NCBI GenBank assembly: GCA_023264215.1
Contig: JALQSY010000060.1
Span: 1-9,078 of the forward strand
Source of the DNA: Candidatus Nanopelagicales bacterium
Lineage (GTDB): Bacteria; Actinomycetota; Actinomycetes; S36-B12
Direction of reading: 5' to 3'
DNA: 9,078 nt
The position numbers and the translations under genes were made by a program. Positions within the stretch are counted from its first letter, which is position 1. Each line of letters starts with the position of its first letter. Shown here piece by piece: positions 1 to 5,270 of this stretch. Under the pieces are notes generated by a model. It worked only from the letters and a program-made list of their open reading frames with translations, was not told the origin of the DNA and did not search any database.

Positions 1-1407
1 GGTGACCTGCGCCCCCCGTGCACGCATCGCGGTGAACGCCTCGTGGCCCGGGGTGTCGATGAAGGTGATCAGACGTTCGACACCGTCGTGCTCGACGCCC
101 ACCTGGTAGGCACCGATGTGCTGGGTGATACCGCCGGCCTCGCCCTCGCGGACCGAGGCCTGACGGATGGTGTCCAGCAGTCGGGTCTTGCCGTGGTCGA
201 CGTGACCCATCACGGTGACGACAGGCGGGCGGGGCAGCAGATCGGCCTCGTCGCCCTCGTCCTCGCCGAAGTCCAGGGAGAAGGACTCCAGGAGCTCGCG
301 ATCCTCGTCCTCGGGCGAGACGACCTGCACGTCGAAGTCGAGCTCGCTGCCGAGCAGCTTGAGGGTGTCGTCATCCACCGACTGCGTCGCCGTCACCATC
401 TCACCGAGCTTGAACAGCACGGTGACCAGATCCGCCGCACTGGCGTCGATCTTGTCCGCGAAGTCCGTGAGACTGGCGCCGCGCGGAAGCCGGACGACCT
501 GGCCATTGCCGCGCGGCAGGCGTACGCCACCGATCGTGGGTGCCTGCATGTTGTCGAATTCCTGGCGCTTGGCGCGCTTGGACTTGCGGCCGCGCGAAGG
601 TCGGCCGCCGGGCTTGCCGAAGGCACCCGCGGTGCCGCCGCGACCGCCGGGGCCGCCGCGTCCGCCCGGCCGTCCGCCGGGACCGCCGAAGCCGCCACCC
701 CCGGGACCGCCGCCGGGACCGCCGAAGCCGCCACCGCCGGGACCGCCGCCGGGGCGACCCGGTCCGCGACCGCCGGGTGCGCCGCCGGGACGCCCGGGAC
801 CGCCCGGGCGAGCGGGTGCGCCGGGACGACCGGGGCCACCGGGCCGAGCCGGCGCACCGGGGCGCGGGACACCGGGGACGCGCGGCATCATGCCCGGCGT
901 CGGGCGCGGGATGCCCGGCACCGCGGGCGCCGCGCGCCCCATGCCGGTGTTGCCCGTGAACGGGTTGTTCCCCGGTCGCGGTGCGGCCGGCCGCGGCGTC
1001 TCGCGCGCGGCGACGTTGCCCGTGAACGGGTTGTTGCCGGGCCGGGGGCCGGCTGGGCGAGGGGCGGGCGCCTCGGCCGCGGGCGCCTCGGGGGCGGCTG
1101 GGGGCGCGGGAGGCGCAGCGGGCGGGGGTGCCTGCTCGGCCGGTGCCGGCGTGGCAGGCTCCGCGGTCTTCTTCGCTGCCGGGGCGGGCGCCTCCTTGGG
1201 CGCCGCAGCCTTCTTGGTCGCCCGCTTGGGCTTGGCCTCCGCGGCGGGTGCCGCGGGCATGGCGTCCTTGAGCTTGCGCACCACCGGCGCTTCCACCGTG
1301 GAGGACGCCGAGCGCACGAATTCGCCGAGCTCGGCCAACTTGGCGAGCACGACCTTGCTCTCGACTCCGAGCTCCTTGGCGAGCTCGTAGACCCGGACCT
1401 TCGACAC
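1..1407 (-). CDS. infB: Translation initiation factor IF2, N-terminal 469 residues (3' end outside window)
   Basis: IF2 is the GTPase that delivers initiator fMet-tRNA to the 30S subunit and promotes subunit joining. Visible parts, in order: a first IF2_N domain (residues 1 to about 50, beginning [18 protein letters not shown]); an Ala/Pro-rich, then Gly/Arg/Pro-rich low-complexity linker (about 55-265); a basic RKSKR patch near 272 followed by QEFDNMQAP; a second IF2_N domain (about 300-355); an acidic connector [15 protein letters not shown]; and the start of the GTPase domain with P-loop GHVDHGKT at 401-408 and G3 DTPGH at 451-455. The frame is open to base 1, so NKxD, domain II and the fMet-tRNA-binding domain lie outside. 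The start is GTG at 1407: it gives the conserved actinobacterial N-terminus and has AGGAGA 3 nt upstream. An in-frame ATG at 1452 would add 15 residues, but it lies inside a hairpin and lacks a good ribosome-binding site. The long Gly-rich linker is normal for actinobacterial IF2. The identification is secure. Confidence 0.97.
   Translation of the reverse strand, partial: MSKVRVYELAKELGVESKVVLAKLAELGEFVRSASSTVEAPVVRKLKDAMPAAPAAEAKPKRATKKAAAPKEAPAPAAKKTAEPATPAPAEQAPPPAAPPAPPAAPEAPAAEAPAPRPAGPRPGNNPFTGNVAARETPRPAAPRPGNNPFTGNTGMGRAAPAVPGIPRPTPGMMPRVPGVPRPGAPARPGGPGRPGAPARPGGPGRPGGAPGGRGPGRPGGGPGGGGFGGPGGGPGGGGFGGPGGRPGGRGGPGGRGGTAGAFGKPGGRPSRGRKSKRAKRQEFDNMQAPTIGGVRLPRGNGQVVRLPRGASLTDFADKIDASAADLVTVLFKLGEMVTATQSVDDDTLKLLGSELDFDVQVVSPEDEDRELLESFSLDFGEDEGDEADLLPRPPVVTVMGHVDHGKTRLLDTIRQASVREGEAGGITQHIGAYQVGVEHDGVERLITFIDTPGHEAFTAMRARGAQVT
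675..746 (-). repeat. 36-bp tandem repeat inside the infB linker (two copies)
   Basis: Copies at 675-710 and 711-746 differ only at 700 versus 736. The unit is 12 codons long and encodes a Gly-rich Pro/Phe element ([11 protein letters not shown] type) in the IF2 linker. A multiple of three keeps the frame, so copy number could change without breaking infB. Slippage as the origin is inferred. Confidence 0.8.
949..1035 (-). repeat. Spaced 21-bp direct repeat encoding NNPFTGN
   Basis: Identical 21-bp segments lie at 949-969 and 1015-1035, 66 bp apart. In IF2 each encodes the core of PGNNPFTGN, within the disordered linker between the two IF2_N domains. From memory, NNPFT-type peptides also occur in other actinobacterial IF2 linkers, so this may be a constrained short motif and not random low complexity. 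Confidence 0.7.
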
Positions 1408-1410
1408 AAC

Positions 1411-1416
1411 TCTCCT
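1411..1416 (-). promoter_or_regulatory. Shine-Dalgarno sequence of infB
   Basis: The minus strand reads AGGAGA, then GTT, then the GTG start at 1407-1405. It is the best ribosome-binding site in the ylxR-infB gap and decides the start in favour of GTG over the in-frame ATG at 1452. It begins 5 nt after the foot of the 1422-1460 hairpin. Confidence 0.75.
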
Positions 1417-1421
1417 GTCTT

Positions 1422-1460
1422 CGGTCCGGTCGGCGTGCTCGCGGGCACGCATCCGGACCG
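1422..1460 (-). promoter_or_regulatory. Two-tier RNA hairpin just upstream of the infB ribosome-binding site
   Basis: On the transcribed strand the outer arms are CGGTCCGG (1460-1453) and CCGGACCG (1429-1422), a perfect 8-bp inverted repeat. Inside them GCGTGC (1450-1445) pairs with GCACGC (1438-1433), with a 2/3-nt internal loop between stems and a 6-nt apical loop. No U-tract follows, so an intrinsic terminator is unlikely. The element starts at the base after the stop codon of the last upstream mini-ORF (1463-1461) and ends 5 nt before the infB Shine-Dalgarno. A folded stem here could hinder 30S loading, and a ribosome terminating at 1461 would cover its 5' arm. The pairing is seen directly; the regulatory role is inferred. 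Confidence 0.6.
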
Positions 1461-1553
1461 TCAGTGCTGGTTGACCCTGCTCATGGCTGGGTGCTCATCG
1501 GTGGCTCATCCTCGGATGCCCCATCTTTCGCGACAACTACGGTCTTCGGACAT
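1461..1553 (-). promoter_or_regulatory. Relay of four coupled mini-ORFs between ylxR and infB
   Basis: Reading the minus strand from the ylxR stop TAA (1556-1554), an ATG follows with no gap. ORF a (1553-1506) has 15 codons. Its TGA overlaps the next ATG as ATGA. ORF b (1509-1495) encodes MSHR, and its TGA overlaps the next ATG. ORF c (1498-1481) encodes MSTQP, and its TGA again overlaps the next ATG. ORF d (1484-1461) encodes MSRVNQH and ends in TGA immediately before the 1422-1460 hairpin. ORFs b, c and d each start ATGAGC, in successive different frames. This pattern is what termination-reinitiation coupling needs. Peptides of 4-7 residues are unlikely to act as proteins, so a cis-acting leader for infB is the most natural reading (inference). 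Confidence 0.6.
1506..1553 (-). CDS. 15-codon leader mini-ORF abutting the ylxR stop
   Basis: The predicted peptide is MSEDRSCRERWGIRG. The ATG follows the ylxR TAA directly, in the same frame, so it would be reached by a ribosome that has just finished ylxR. I see no independent Shine-Dalgarno. Codon use (AGT, TGT, AGA, CGA, GGA) is unlike the C/G-ending codons of neighbouring genes, so the encoded peptide is probably not selected and the element is more likely regulatory. I know of no family for this peptide. Confidence 0.35.
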   Translation of the reverse strand: MSEDRSCRERWGIRG

Positions 1554-1862
1554 TTACTGGTCTTGCGCGAACTGGTCTTGCCTCGGCATGCGCCCCATGA
1601 ACTCGCGCAGCGGCCCGAGATCGGGTGCCGCACTCGCCCGCAAGGCGCGGGTGAACGCCCTGCGGCGTTCGGCTGCCTCCCAGCAGGCGGGGTGCAGCCA
1701 CGCGCCCCGGCCAGGCCGAGTAGCCCCCGGGTCGGGCACGACAGCCCCGTCCACGAGCACCACCCTCAGGAGGCCGTCCGGTGAGGTCCGCTCGCGGCAG
1801 CCGATGCACGTGCGCACGCTCGCGTGTCGGCCTGCGCTCACATCGACCCCGGTCGGATCCAC
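1554..1862 (-). CDS. ylxR: YlxR-family (DUF448) nucleic-acid-binding protein
   Basis: This is a 102-residue protein of the YlxR family, small basic proteins encoded between nusA and infB. In Bacillus subtilis YlxR acts as a nucleoid-associated regulator and in clostridia a homologue binds RNase P RNA; the role here is inferred. The family signature RTCIGCR is at residues 17-23 and GRGAWLHP at 51-58, followed by a Cys at 60. A basic helix (ERRRAFTRALRAS) follows, and the tail is Gln-rich. The GTG at 1862 is taken as start, but no clear Shine-Dalgarno is present. GTG codons at residues 8 and 16 are alternatives, the latter leaving only VRTCIGCR as N-terminus. It lies 67 bp after nusA, and its stop TAA is followed at once by the mini-ORF relay leading to infB. 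Confidence 0.9.
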   Translation of the reverse strand: MDPTGVDVSAGRHASVRTCIGCRERTSPDGLLRVVLVDGAVVPDPGATRPGRGAWLHPACWEAAERRRAFTRALRASAAPDLGPLREFMGRMPRQDQFAQDQ

Positions 1863-1875
1863 TCGGACGTCACGG

Positions 1876-1881
1876 AGTGTA
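1876..1881 (-). promoter_or_regulatory. Possible -10 box (TACACT) upstream of ylxR
   Basis: The minus strand reads TACACT, which fits the actinobacterial TAnnnT consensus, about 13 nt before the ylxR GTG. Transcription from it would start close to 1869, leaving a leader of a few bases, consistent with the missing Shine-Dalgarno. No convincing -35 is visible at 17-18 bp. It could give ylxR-infB expression independent of rimP-nusA. Confidence 0.3.
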
Positions 1882-1929
1882 GCCCGCGGGCCGGTCCGGC
1901 TCGGAATCCGGCCCTCGGCCCGGCGCCTG

Positions 1930-2943
1930 CTAGGCAGGATCGGGCGCGGGGGCAGGCTCGGTATCGGGCCGGATATCGATCCGCCAGCCCGTGAGCCGCG
2001 CGGCCAGGCGGGCGTTCTGGCCCTCGCGGCCGATGGCGAGGGAGAGCTGGTAGTCCGGCACCGTCACCCGGGCGGCCCGTGCCTCGCGATCGACGATCTC
2101 GACGTGGCTGACCCGCGCGGGCGAGAGCGCGTGGGCGATGAGCTCTGCGGGGTCATCGCTGAAGTCCACGATGTCGATCTTCTCGCCGCCGAGTTCGCTC
2201 ATCACCTGGCGGACGCGCTGGCCCATCGGTCCGATGCAGGCACCCTTGGCGTTGAGCCCCGGCACCGTCGAGCGCACGGCGATCTTCGTCCGGTGACCCG
2301 CCTCACGAGCGAGGCCGGCGATCTCGACGCTGCCATCGGCGATCTCGGGCACCTCGAGCGCGAACAGGCCCCGCACCAGCGCCGGGTGCGATCGCGACAC
2401 CGTGACCTGCGGGCCGCGCGGACCCTTGCGCACGCCGGTGACCACGCACTTGATGCGCGTGCCGTGCGGATAGGACTCGCCGGGGACCTGCTCGGACGGG
2501 GGCAGGACCGCCTCCACCTTGCCCAGATCGACGCGGATGACCCGGGGGTCGCTGCCCTGCTGGATGACACCGGAGACCAGGTCGCCCTCGGTGCCGGAGA
2601 ACTCCCCGAACGTCCGATCGCTCTCGGCGTCGCGCAGCCTCTGGAGCAGGACCTGCCGCGCGGTCGCGGCGGCCACGCGACCGAAGTCGGTGGGGGTGTC
2701 GTCGAACTCGCGGGGCTCCGGTGCCGCCTCGCCCGCCACCTGCTCGCCGACGGGCGCGGCCTCGCGCGCCCACACGGTCACGTGACCGGTCTTGCGGTCG
2801 AGCTCGACCCGGGCATCCTCGGCGGCGCCCTCGGTGCGCTGGTATGCCATGAGCAGGGCCTGCTCGATCGAATCGACCACCAGGTCCCAGGAGAGCTCCT
2901 TCTCCCGCACGAGGGCCCTGAGGGCGTTGACGTCGATGTCCAT
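1930..2943 (-). CDS. nusA: Transcription elongation/termination factor NusA
   Basis: NusA binds RNA polymerase and nascent RNA, modulating pausing, termination and antitermination in the cytoplasm. The 337-residue protein has the expected order: an N-terminal RNAP-binding domain (1 to about 105, beginning [20 protein letters not shown]), an S1 domain (about 118-187), KH1 with GACIGPMG at 234-241, and KH2 with AIGREGQN at 303-310. It ends in a short Pro/Ala/Asp tail and lacks the C-terminal acidic repeats of E. coli NusA, as usual in Actinobacteria. The ATG at 2943 overlaps the rimP stop by one base (TGATG), and AGGAGGAG lies just upstream, so translation is probably coupled to rimP. Length and domains are complete. 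Confidence 0.97.
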   Translation of the reverse strand: MDIDVNALRALVREKELSWDLVVDSIEQALLMAYQRTEGAAEDARVELDRKTGHVTVWAREAAPVGEQVAGEAAPEPREFDDTPTDFGRVAAATARQVLLQRLRDAESDRTFGEFSGTEGDLVSGVIQQGSDPRVIRVDLGKVEAVLPPSEQVPGESYPHGTRIKCVVTGVRKGPRGPQVTVSRSHPALVRGLFALEVPEIADGSVEIAGLAREAGHRTKIAVRSTVPGLNAKGACIGPMGQRVRQVMSELGGEKIDIVDFSDDPAELIAHALSPARVSHVEIVDREARAARVTVPDYQLSLAIGREGQNARLAARLTGWRIDIRPDTEPAPAPDPA

Positions 2944-3452
2944 CAGGACTCCTCCTGCCCCTGGCCCGGGCGACGGAACTCGATCTGCACCTCGCCGCGT
3001 GACAGGTCCTCCCAGGCGATGCGCTGCTCCTGTGCCTCCGCCCCGGCTGGCGTGTCGGCGACCAGCACGACCGCGTCGTCATCGACACCTAGGACCCGGC
3101 CTTCGATCGCCGTGCCGTCGGTCATGAGGGCGCGAACTCGGCGGCCCGTGTTGCGCCGCCAGTGGCGCGGGAGCGTCAGCGGACGGTCGACGCCCGGCGA
3201 GGTGACCTCCAGGGTGTAGGGCTCGTCCCCCATCGCGTCGGCGGCGTCCAGGGCATCCGACACCGCCCTGCTGGTCTCGGCGATGCCGTCGAGGTCGACA
3301 CCCCCGTCGCGATCGACGATGACGCACACGCGCCGACGCCGTCCCGACGCCTGGACCTGCACGTCCTCCAGATCCAATCCGAGTGAGGCCAGCACGGGTT
3401 CGATCGCGGCTCGGACCGCTCCGTCGATGGACGTGCGCGAGGGAGGCGCCAT
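2943..3452 (-). CDS. rimP: Ribosome maturation factor RimP
   Basis: RimP is needed for maturation of the 30S subunit. The protein has 169 residues, normal for the family. The conserved [12 protein letters not shown] segment is at 81-92, after the N-terminal domain containing [18 protein letters not shown] (42-59). The C-terminal Sm-like domain (about 93-160) ends QIEFRR. The ATG at 3452 is preceded by GAGGAGGGG, a strong Shine-Dalgarno. This is the first gene of the rimP-nusA-ylxR-infB operon and overlaps nusA by one base. Its promoter must lie in the 3453-3573 divergent region. Confidence 0.95.
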   Translation of the reverse strand: MAPPSRTSIDGAVRAAIEPVLASLGLDLEDVQVQASGRRRRVCVIVDRDGGVDLDGIAETSRAVSDALDAADAMGDEPYTLEVTSPGVDRPLTLPRHWRRNTGRRVRALMTDGTAIEGRVLGVDDDAVVLVADTPAGAEAQEQRIAWEDLSRGEVQIEFRRPGQGQEES

Positions 3453-3573
3453 GACCCCTCCTCACGTCGTCGCACGTGCGCTATTCACGTGTCCGGACTC
3501 CTGCGTCCGGCCTTGCCGCACCACGGCCCGAGCCGGCCCGTGTCCGTGACCTGAGGGTACCCCGCCACGTGGC
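3453..3573. promoter_or_regulatory. Divergent control region with three CACGTG palindromes
   Basis: This gap separates rimP (minus) from the lipoprotein gene (plus). CACGTG occurs at 3473-3478, 3486-3491 and, inside the 10-bp palindrome GCCACGTGGC, at 3564-3573. A further inverted repeat, CCGGAC (3493-3498) with GTCCGG (3505-3510), flanks a 6-bp spacer. These could be protein-binding sites or weak RNA hairpins. I could not identify a convincing -10/-35 for rimP; GAATAG near 3481-3486 on the minus strand is a poor match. The motifs are seen directly; operator function is inferred. Confidence 0.4.
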
Positions 3574-3578
3574 ATGCT
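3573..3578 (+). promoter_or_regulatory. Possible -10 box for a leaderless lipoprotein mRNA
   Basis: CATGCT resembles TAnnnT and ends 7 nt before a GTG at 3586-3588 that is in frame with the lipoprotein. That is the spacing expected when transcription starts on the start codon. GTGACC at 3547-3552 is a loose -35 candidate at a long 20-bp spacing. None of the three candidate start codons of this gene has a Shine-Dalgarno sequence, which supports a leaderless mRNA. Confidence 0.3.
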
Positions 3579-3621
3579 GGCCGGCGTGCACCGGTCCTTC
3601 CCGCCCACCTCCGGCGGGCGC

Positions 3622-4095
3622 ATGACCCGCAGGGCCGTCCTGGGCAGCGCCGCCGCGCTCGGTGCCGCCCTCGTGGCCGCGTGCACGTCGTCCCCCGAGC
3701 CCGCGCCCACGACGGGCACGTCGTCCCCCGAGCCCGATGCCGACGCCGACGCCCCGGTCCGCACCTCGGTCGCGCAGGACGAGGCGGCGATCATCGCGCT
3801 GTACGACGCCGTGATCGCCGCGTACCCGGGCCTCTCGGGCGACCTTGTCCCGCTGCGAGACGAGCACATGGCCCACGCCGAGGCCATGGGCACATCGACG
3901 CCGTCCGCCGCGGCCTCCGCAGCGCCCGCATCGCAGCCCCAGGCCCTCGCGGCGCTCATCGATGCCGAGCAGCAGGCGATCGCGCAGCGGACCGCCGCAT
4001 GCGAGGCATCGACGAGCACCGACCTCGCCCGCACCGTGGCGCTCATCGCCGCCTCGGAGGCCGGGCACGCGGAGTTCCTGCGAGGGCTCACATGA
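3622..4095 (+). CDS. Tat-type lipoprotein with ferritin-like helices, partner of DUF4439 gene
   Basis: From the ATG at 3622 this is 157 residues. The N-terminus MTRRAVLGSAAALGAALVAAC combines a twin-arginine motif (TRRAVLG), a hydrophobic stretch and a lipobox ending at Cys21, so Tat export and lipid anchoring at the outer face of the membrane are predicted. Residues 22-46 form a Ser/Pro/Glu/Asp linker. The rest is helical and carries Glu/His clusters: E54, DEHMAH (80-85), E87, E116 and the ExxH motif EAGH (146-149). This spacing resembles ferritin-like four-helix bundles, but metal binding is inferred. The next gene starts inside this stop (ATGA), indicating coupled translation. Start alternatives are GTG 3586 (fits a leaderless promoter) and ATG 3574; the Tat motif is unaffected. 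A small alanine-rich membrane-associated gene sits at a similar place in M. tuberculosis (recollection: Rv2843). Function unknown. Confidence 0.8.
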   Translation: MTRRAVLGSAAALGAALVAACTSSPEPAPTTGTSSPEPDADADAPVRTSVAQDEAAIIALYDAVIAAYPGLSGDLVPLRDEHMAHAEAMGTSTPSAAASAAPASQPQALAALIDAEQQAIAQRTAACEASTSTDLARTVALIAASEAGHAEFLRGLT

Positions 4096-4487
4096 CGGCG
4101 GACGAGGCGGTGCTCGCGGCCATCGGCGGCGAGGAGGCTGCCGTCTACGCGTACGGCGTCGCCGGGCCGTGGCTCGATGACCGCGATCGCGACCTCGCGC
4201 TGGGCGGCCTCGCGGCGCATCGCGCCCGCGTGCTGGCCCTGCGCGCCACGGCGCCGGACGCCGTCGAGGTCGGCGCCCCGGGCGGCTTCATCACCGGACC
4301 CATCGACTCGCCGCGGGCCGCGCGGGCGCTGCTGGCCGATGTCGAGTCGCGCCTGACGGCGACCTACGCCGACCTCGCCGCGTCCGTCTCGGGGGGAGAG
4401 CGCCGCAATGCGGTGCTGTCCGCGTGCGAGTGCTCCGTGCGCTCCATCGCGTGGGGCGCGCCCACGGCCGCGTTCCCCGGTCGCTGA
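4092..4487 (+). CDS. Ferritin-like DUF4439 protein
   Basis: This 131-residue protein fits the actinobacterial DUF4439 ferritin-like family, of unknown function. It has predicted long helices: about 4-27 (EEAAVYAYGVAGPWL), 30-53 (DLALGGLAAHRARVLAL), a loop rich in Gly/Pro, a third around EVESRLTATYADLAASV-like sequence, and a fourth (RRNAVLSACECSVRSIAW), then a short APTAAFPGR tail. Potential metal ligands are E14/E15, H43, the Glu of DVESR and the Glu of CECS. The usual ExxH pairs are missing, so it may be a degenerate or non-metal ferritin fold. No signal peptide or membrane segment is seen, although its coupled neighbour is an exported lipoprotein. The ATG overlaps the lipoprotein stop by 4 bp. 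It converges on the TSUP gene with 9 bp between stops. Confidence 0.8.
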   Translation: MTADEAVLAAIGGEEAAVYAYGVAGPWLDDRDRDLALGGLAAHRARVLALRATAPDAVEVGAPGGFITGPIDSPRAARALLADVESRLTATYADLAASVSGGERRNAVLSACECSVRSIAWGAPTAAFPGR

Positions 4488-4496
4488 CCGACGGCG

Positions 4497-5270
4497 CTAC
4501 ACGGACGTCACGGTCTGCCAGCCGAGCACCGCGATGAGGGTGCCCGTGACGACGAGCAGGACGATCCGCACGAAGCCGCTCCCGCGCGCGATAGCCGTGC
4601 GGGCTCCCACGATGGCACCGGCCACGTTGCACGCGGCCATGAGCAGGCCGAGCCCCCAGAGAACGGACCCGGCCAGGCCGAAGACGATGAGCGACGCGGC
4701 ATTCGTGCCCACGTTGACGATCTTCGCCGTGGCCGATGCCTGCAGGAATGTGTATCCGACCGCGGCGACCAGCAGCACGATGAGGAACGAGCCGGTGCCC
4801 GGACCCATGGCCCCGTCGTAGAAGCCGATGGCGAGGCCGCCGGCGATCGCGGTCACCAGGTGCCGCCGGCGGGAGACCTCGCGTGCGGTCAGGCCGAAGT
4901 CCCGGCGGAAGGCGATGAAGAGCCAGACCAGCACCAGCGCAATCAGGATCACCGGGCGGAAGATCGCCGGTGGCAGGTTCACCGCCGTGAGCGAACCCAG
5001 GGCGGCTCCGCCGAACGCCGCACCCGCCATGGGAAGCGCCGTGCGCAAGCGCGGCATCTCGATGCGGCCGTAGGTGATCGCCGCTGCCGACGTGCCGAAG
5101 ATGGACGAGAGCTTGTTGGTCCCGAGCGCCAGGGCGGGCCGGTCCGCCGGCAGGGCGAGCAGGAGTGCGGGCAACTGCAGCAGGCCACCCCCGCCGCTCA
5201 CCGCATCGACCCACCCCGCCGTAGCGGCGACCAGGCACAGCAGGACGATGACGTACCACTCCGGGGTCAT
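4497..5270 (-). CDS. TSUP (TauE/SafE, YfcA-like) membrane transporter
   Basis: This is a predicted inner-membrane permease of the 4-toluene sulfonate uptake/TauE-SafE family, whose members move sulfite, sulfonates or other small anions; the substrate cannot be read from sequence. From ATG 5270 it has 257 residues with about eight hydrophobic segments in two homologous halves. The first half has SGGGGLLQLPALL (25-37) and ALGTNKLSSIFGT (48-60). The second has YDGAMGPGTGSFL (151-163) and TAKIVNVGTNAAS (181-193). These are the duplicated signatures of YfcA-type members. The ATG at 5270 overlaps the HAD stop as ATGA and is preferred; a GTG at 5294 would add 8 residues. It is the last gene of the proS-HAD-TSUP unit and no terminator is visible before the convergent DUF4439 gene. 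Confidence 0.9.
   Translation of the reverse strand: MTPEWYVIVLLCLVAATAGWVDAVSGGGGLLQLPALLLALPADRPALALGTNKLSSIFGTSAAAITYGRIEMPRLRTALPMAGAAFGGAALGSLTAVNLPPAIFRPVILIALVLVWLFIAFRRDFGLTAREVSRRRHLVTAIAGGLAIGFYDGAMGPGTGSFLIVLLVAAVGYTFLQASATAKIVNVGTNAASLIVFGLAGSVLWGLGLLMAACNVAGAIVGARTAIARGSGFVRIVLLVVTGTLIAVLGWQTVTSV

Noticed and set aside
1422..1460. The infB leader hairpin as an intrinsic terminator
   Set aside because: It is followed by AAGACAGGAGA and the infB start, not by a U-tract, so ending transcription immediately before infB would make little sense.
43..3219. A 1058-codon open frame on the plus strand, antisense to infB, ylxR, nusA and rimP
   Set aside because: The minus strand here encodes four well-recognised, domain-complete proteins. 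Long stop-free antisense frames are expected in such GC-rich coding DNA, and the translated product shows low-complexity Arg/Gly sequence with no family resemblance.
3622..4487. The lipoprotein and DUF4439 genes as one gene broken by a frameshift
   Set aside because: The junction is a clean ATGA overlap, each protein has its own start and set of helices, and I recall a two-gene arrangement at the similar place in mycobacteria.
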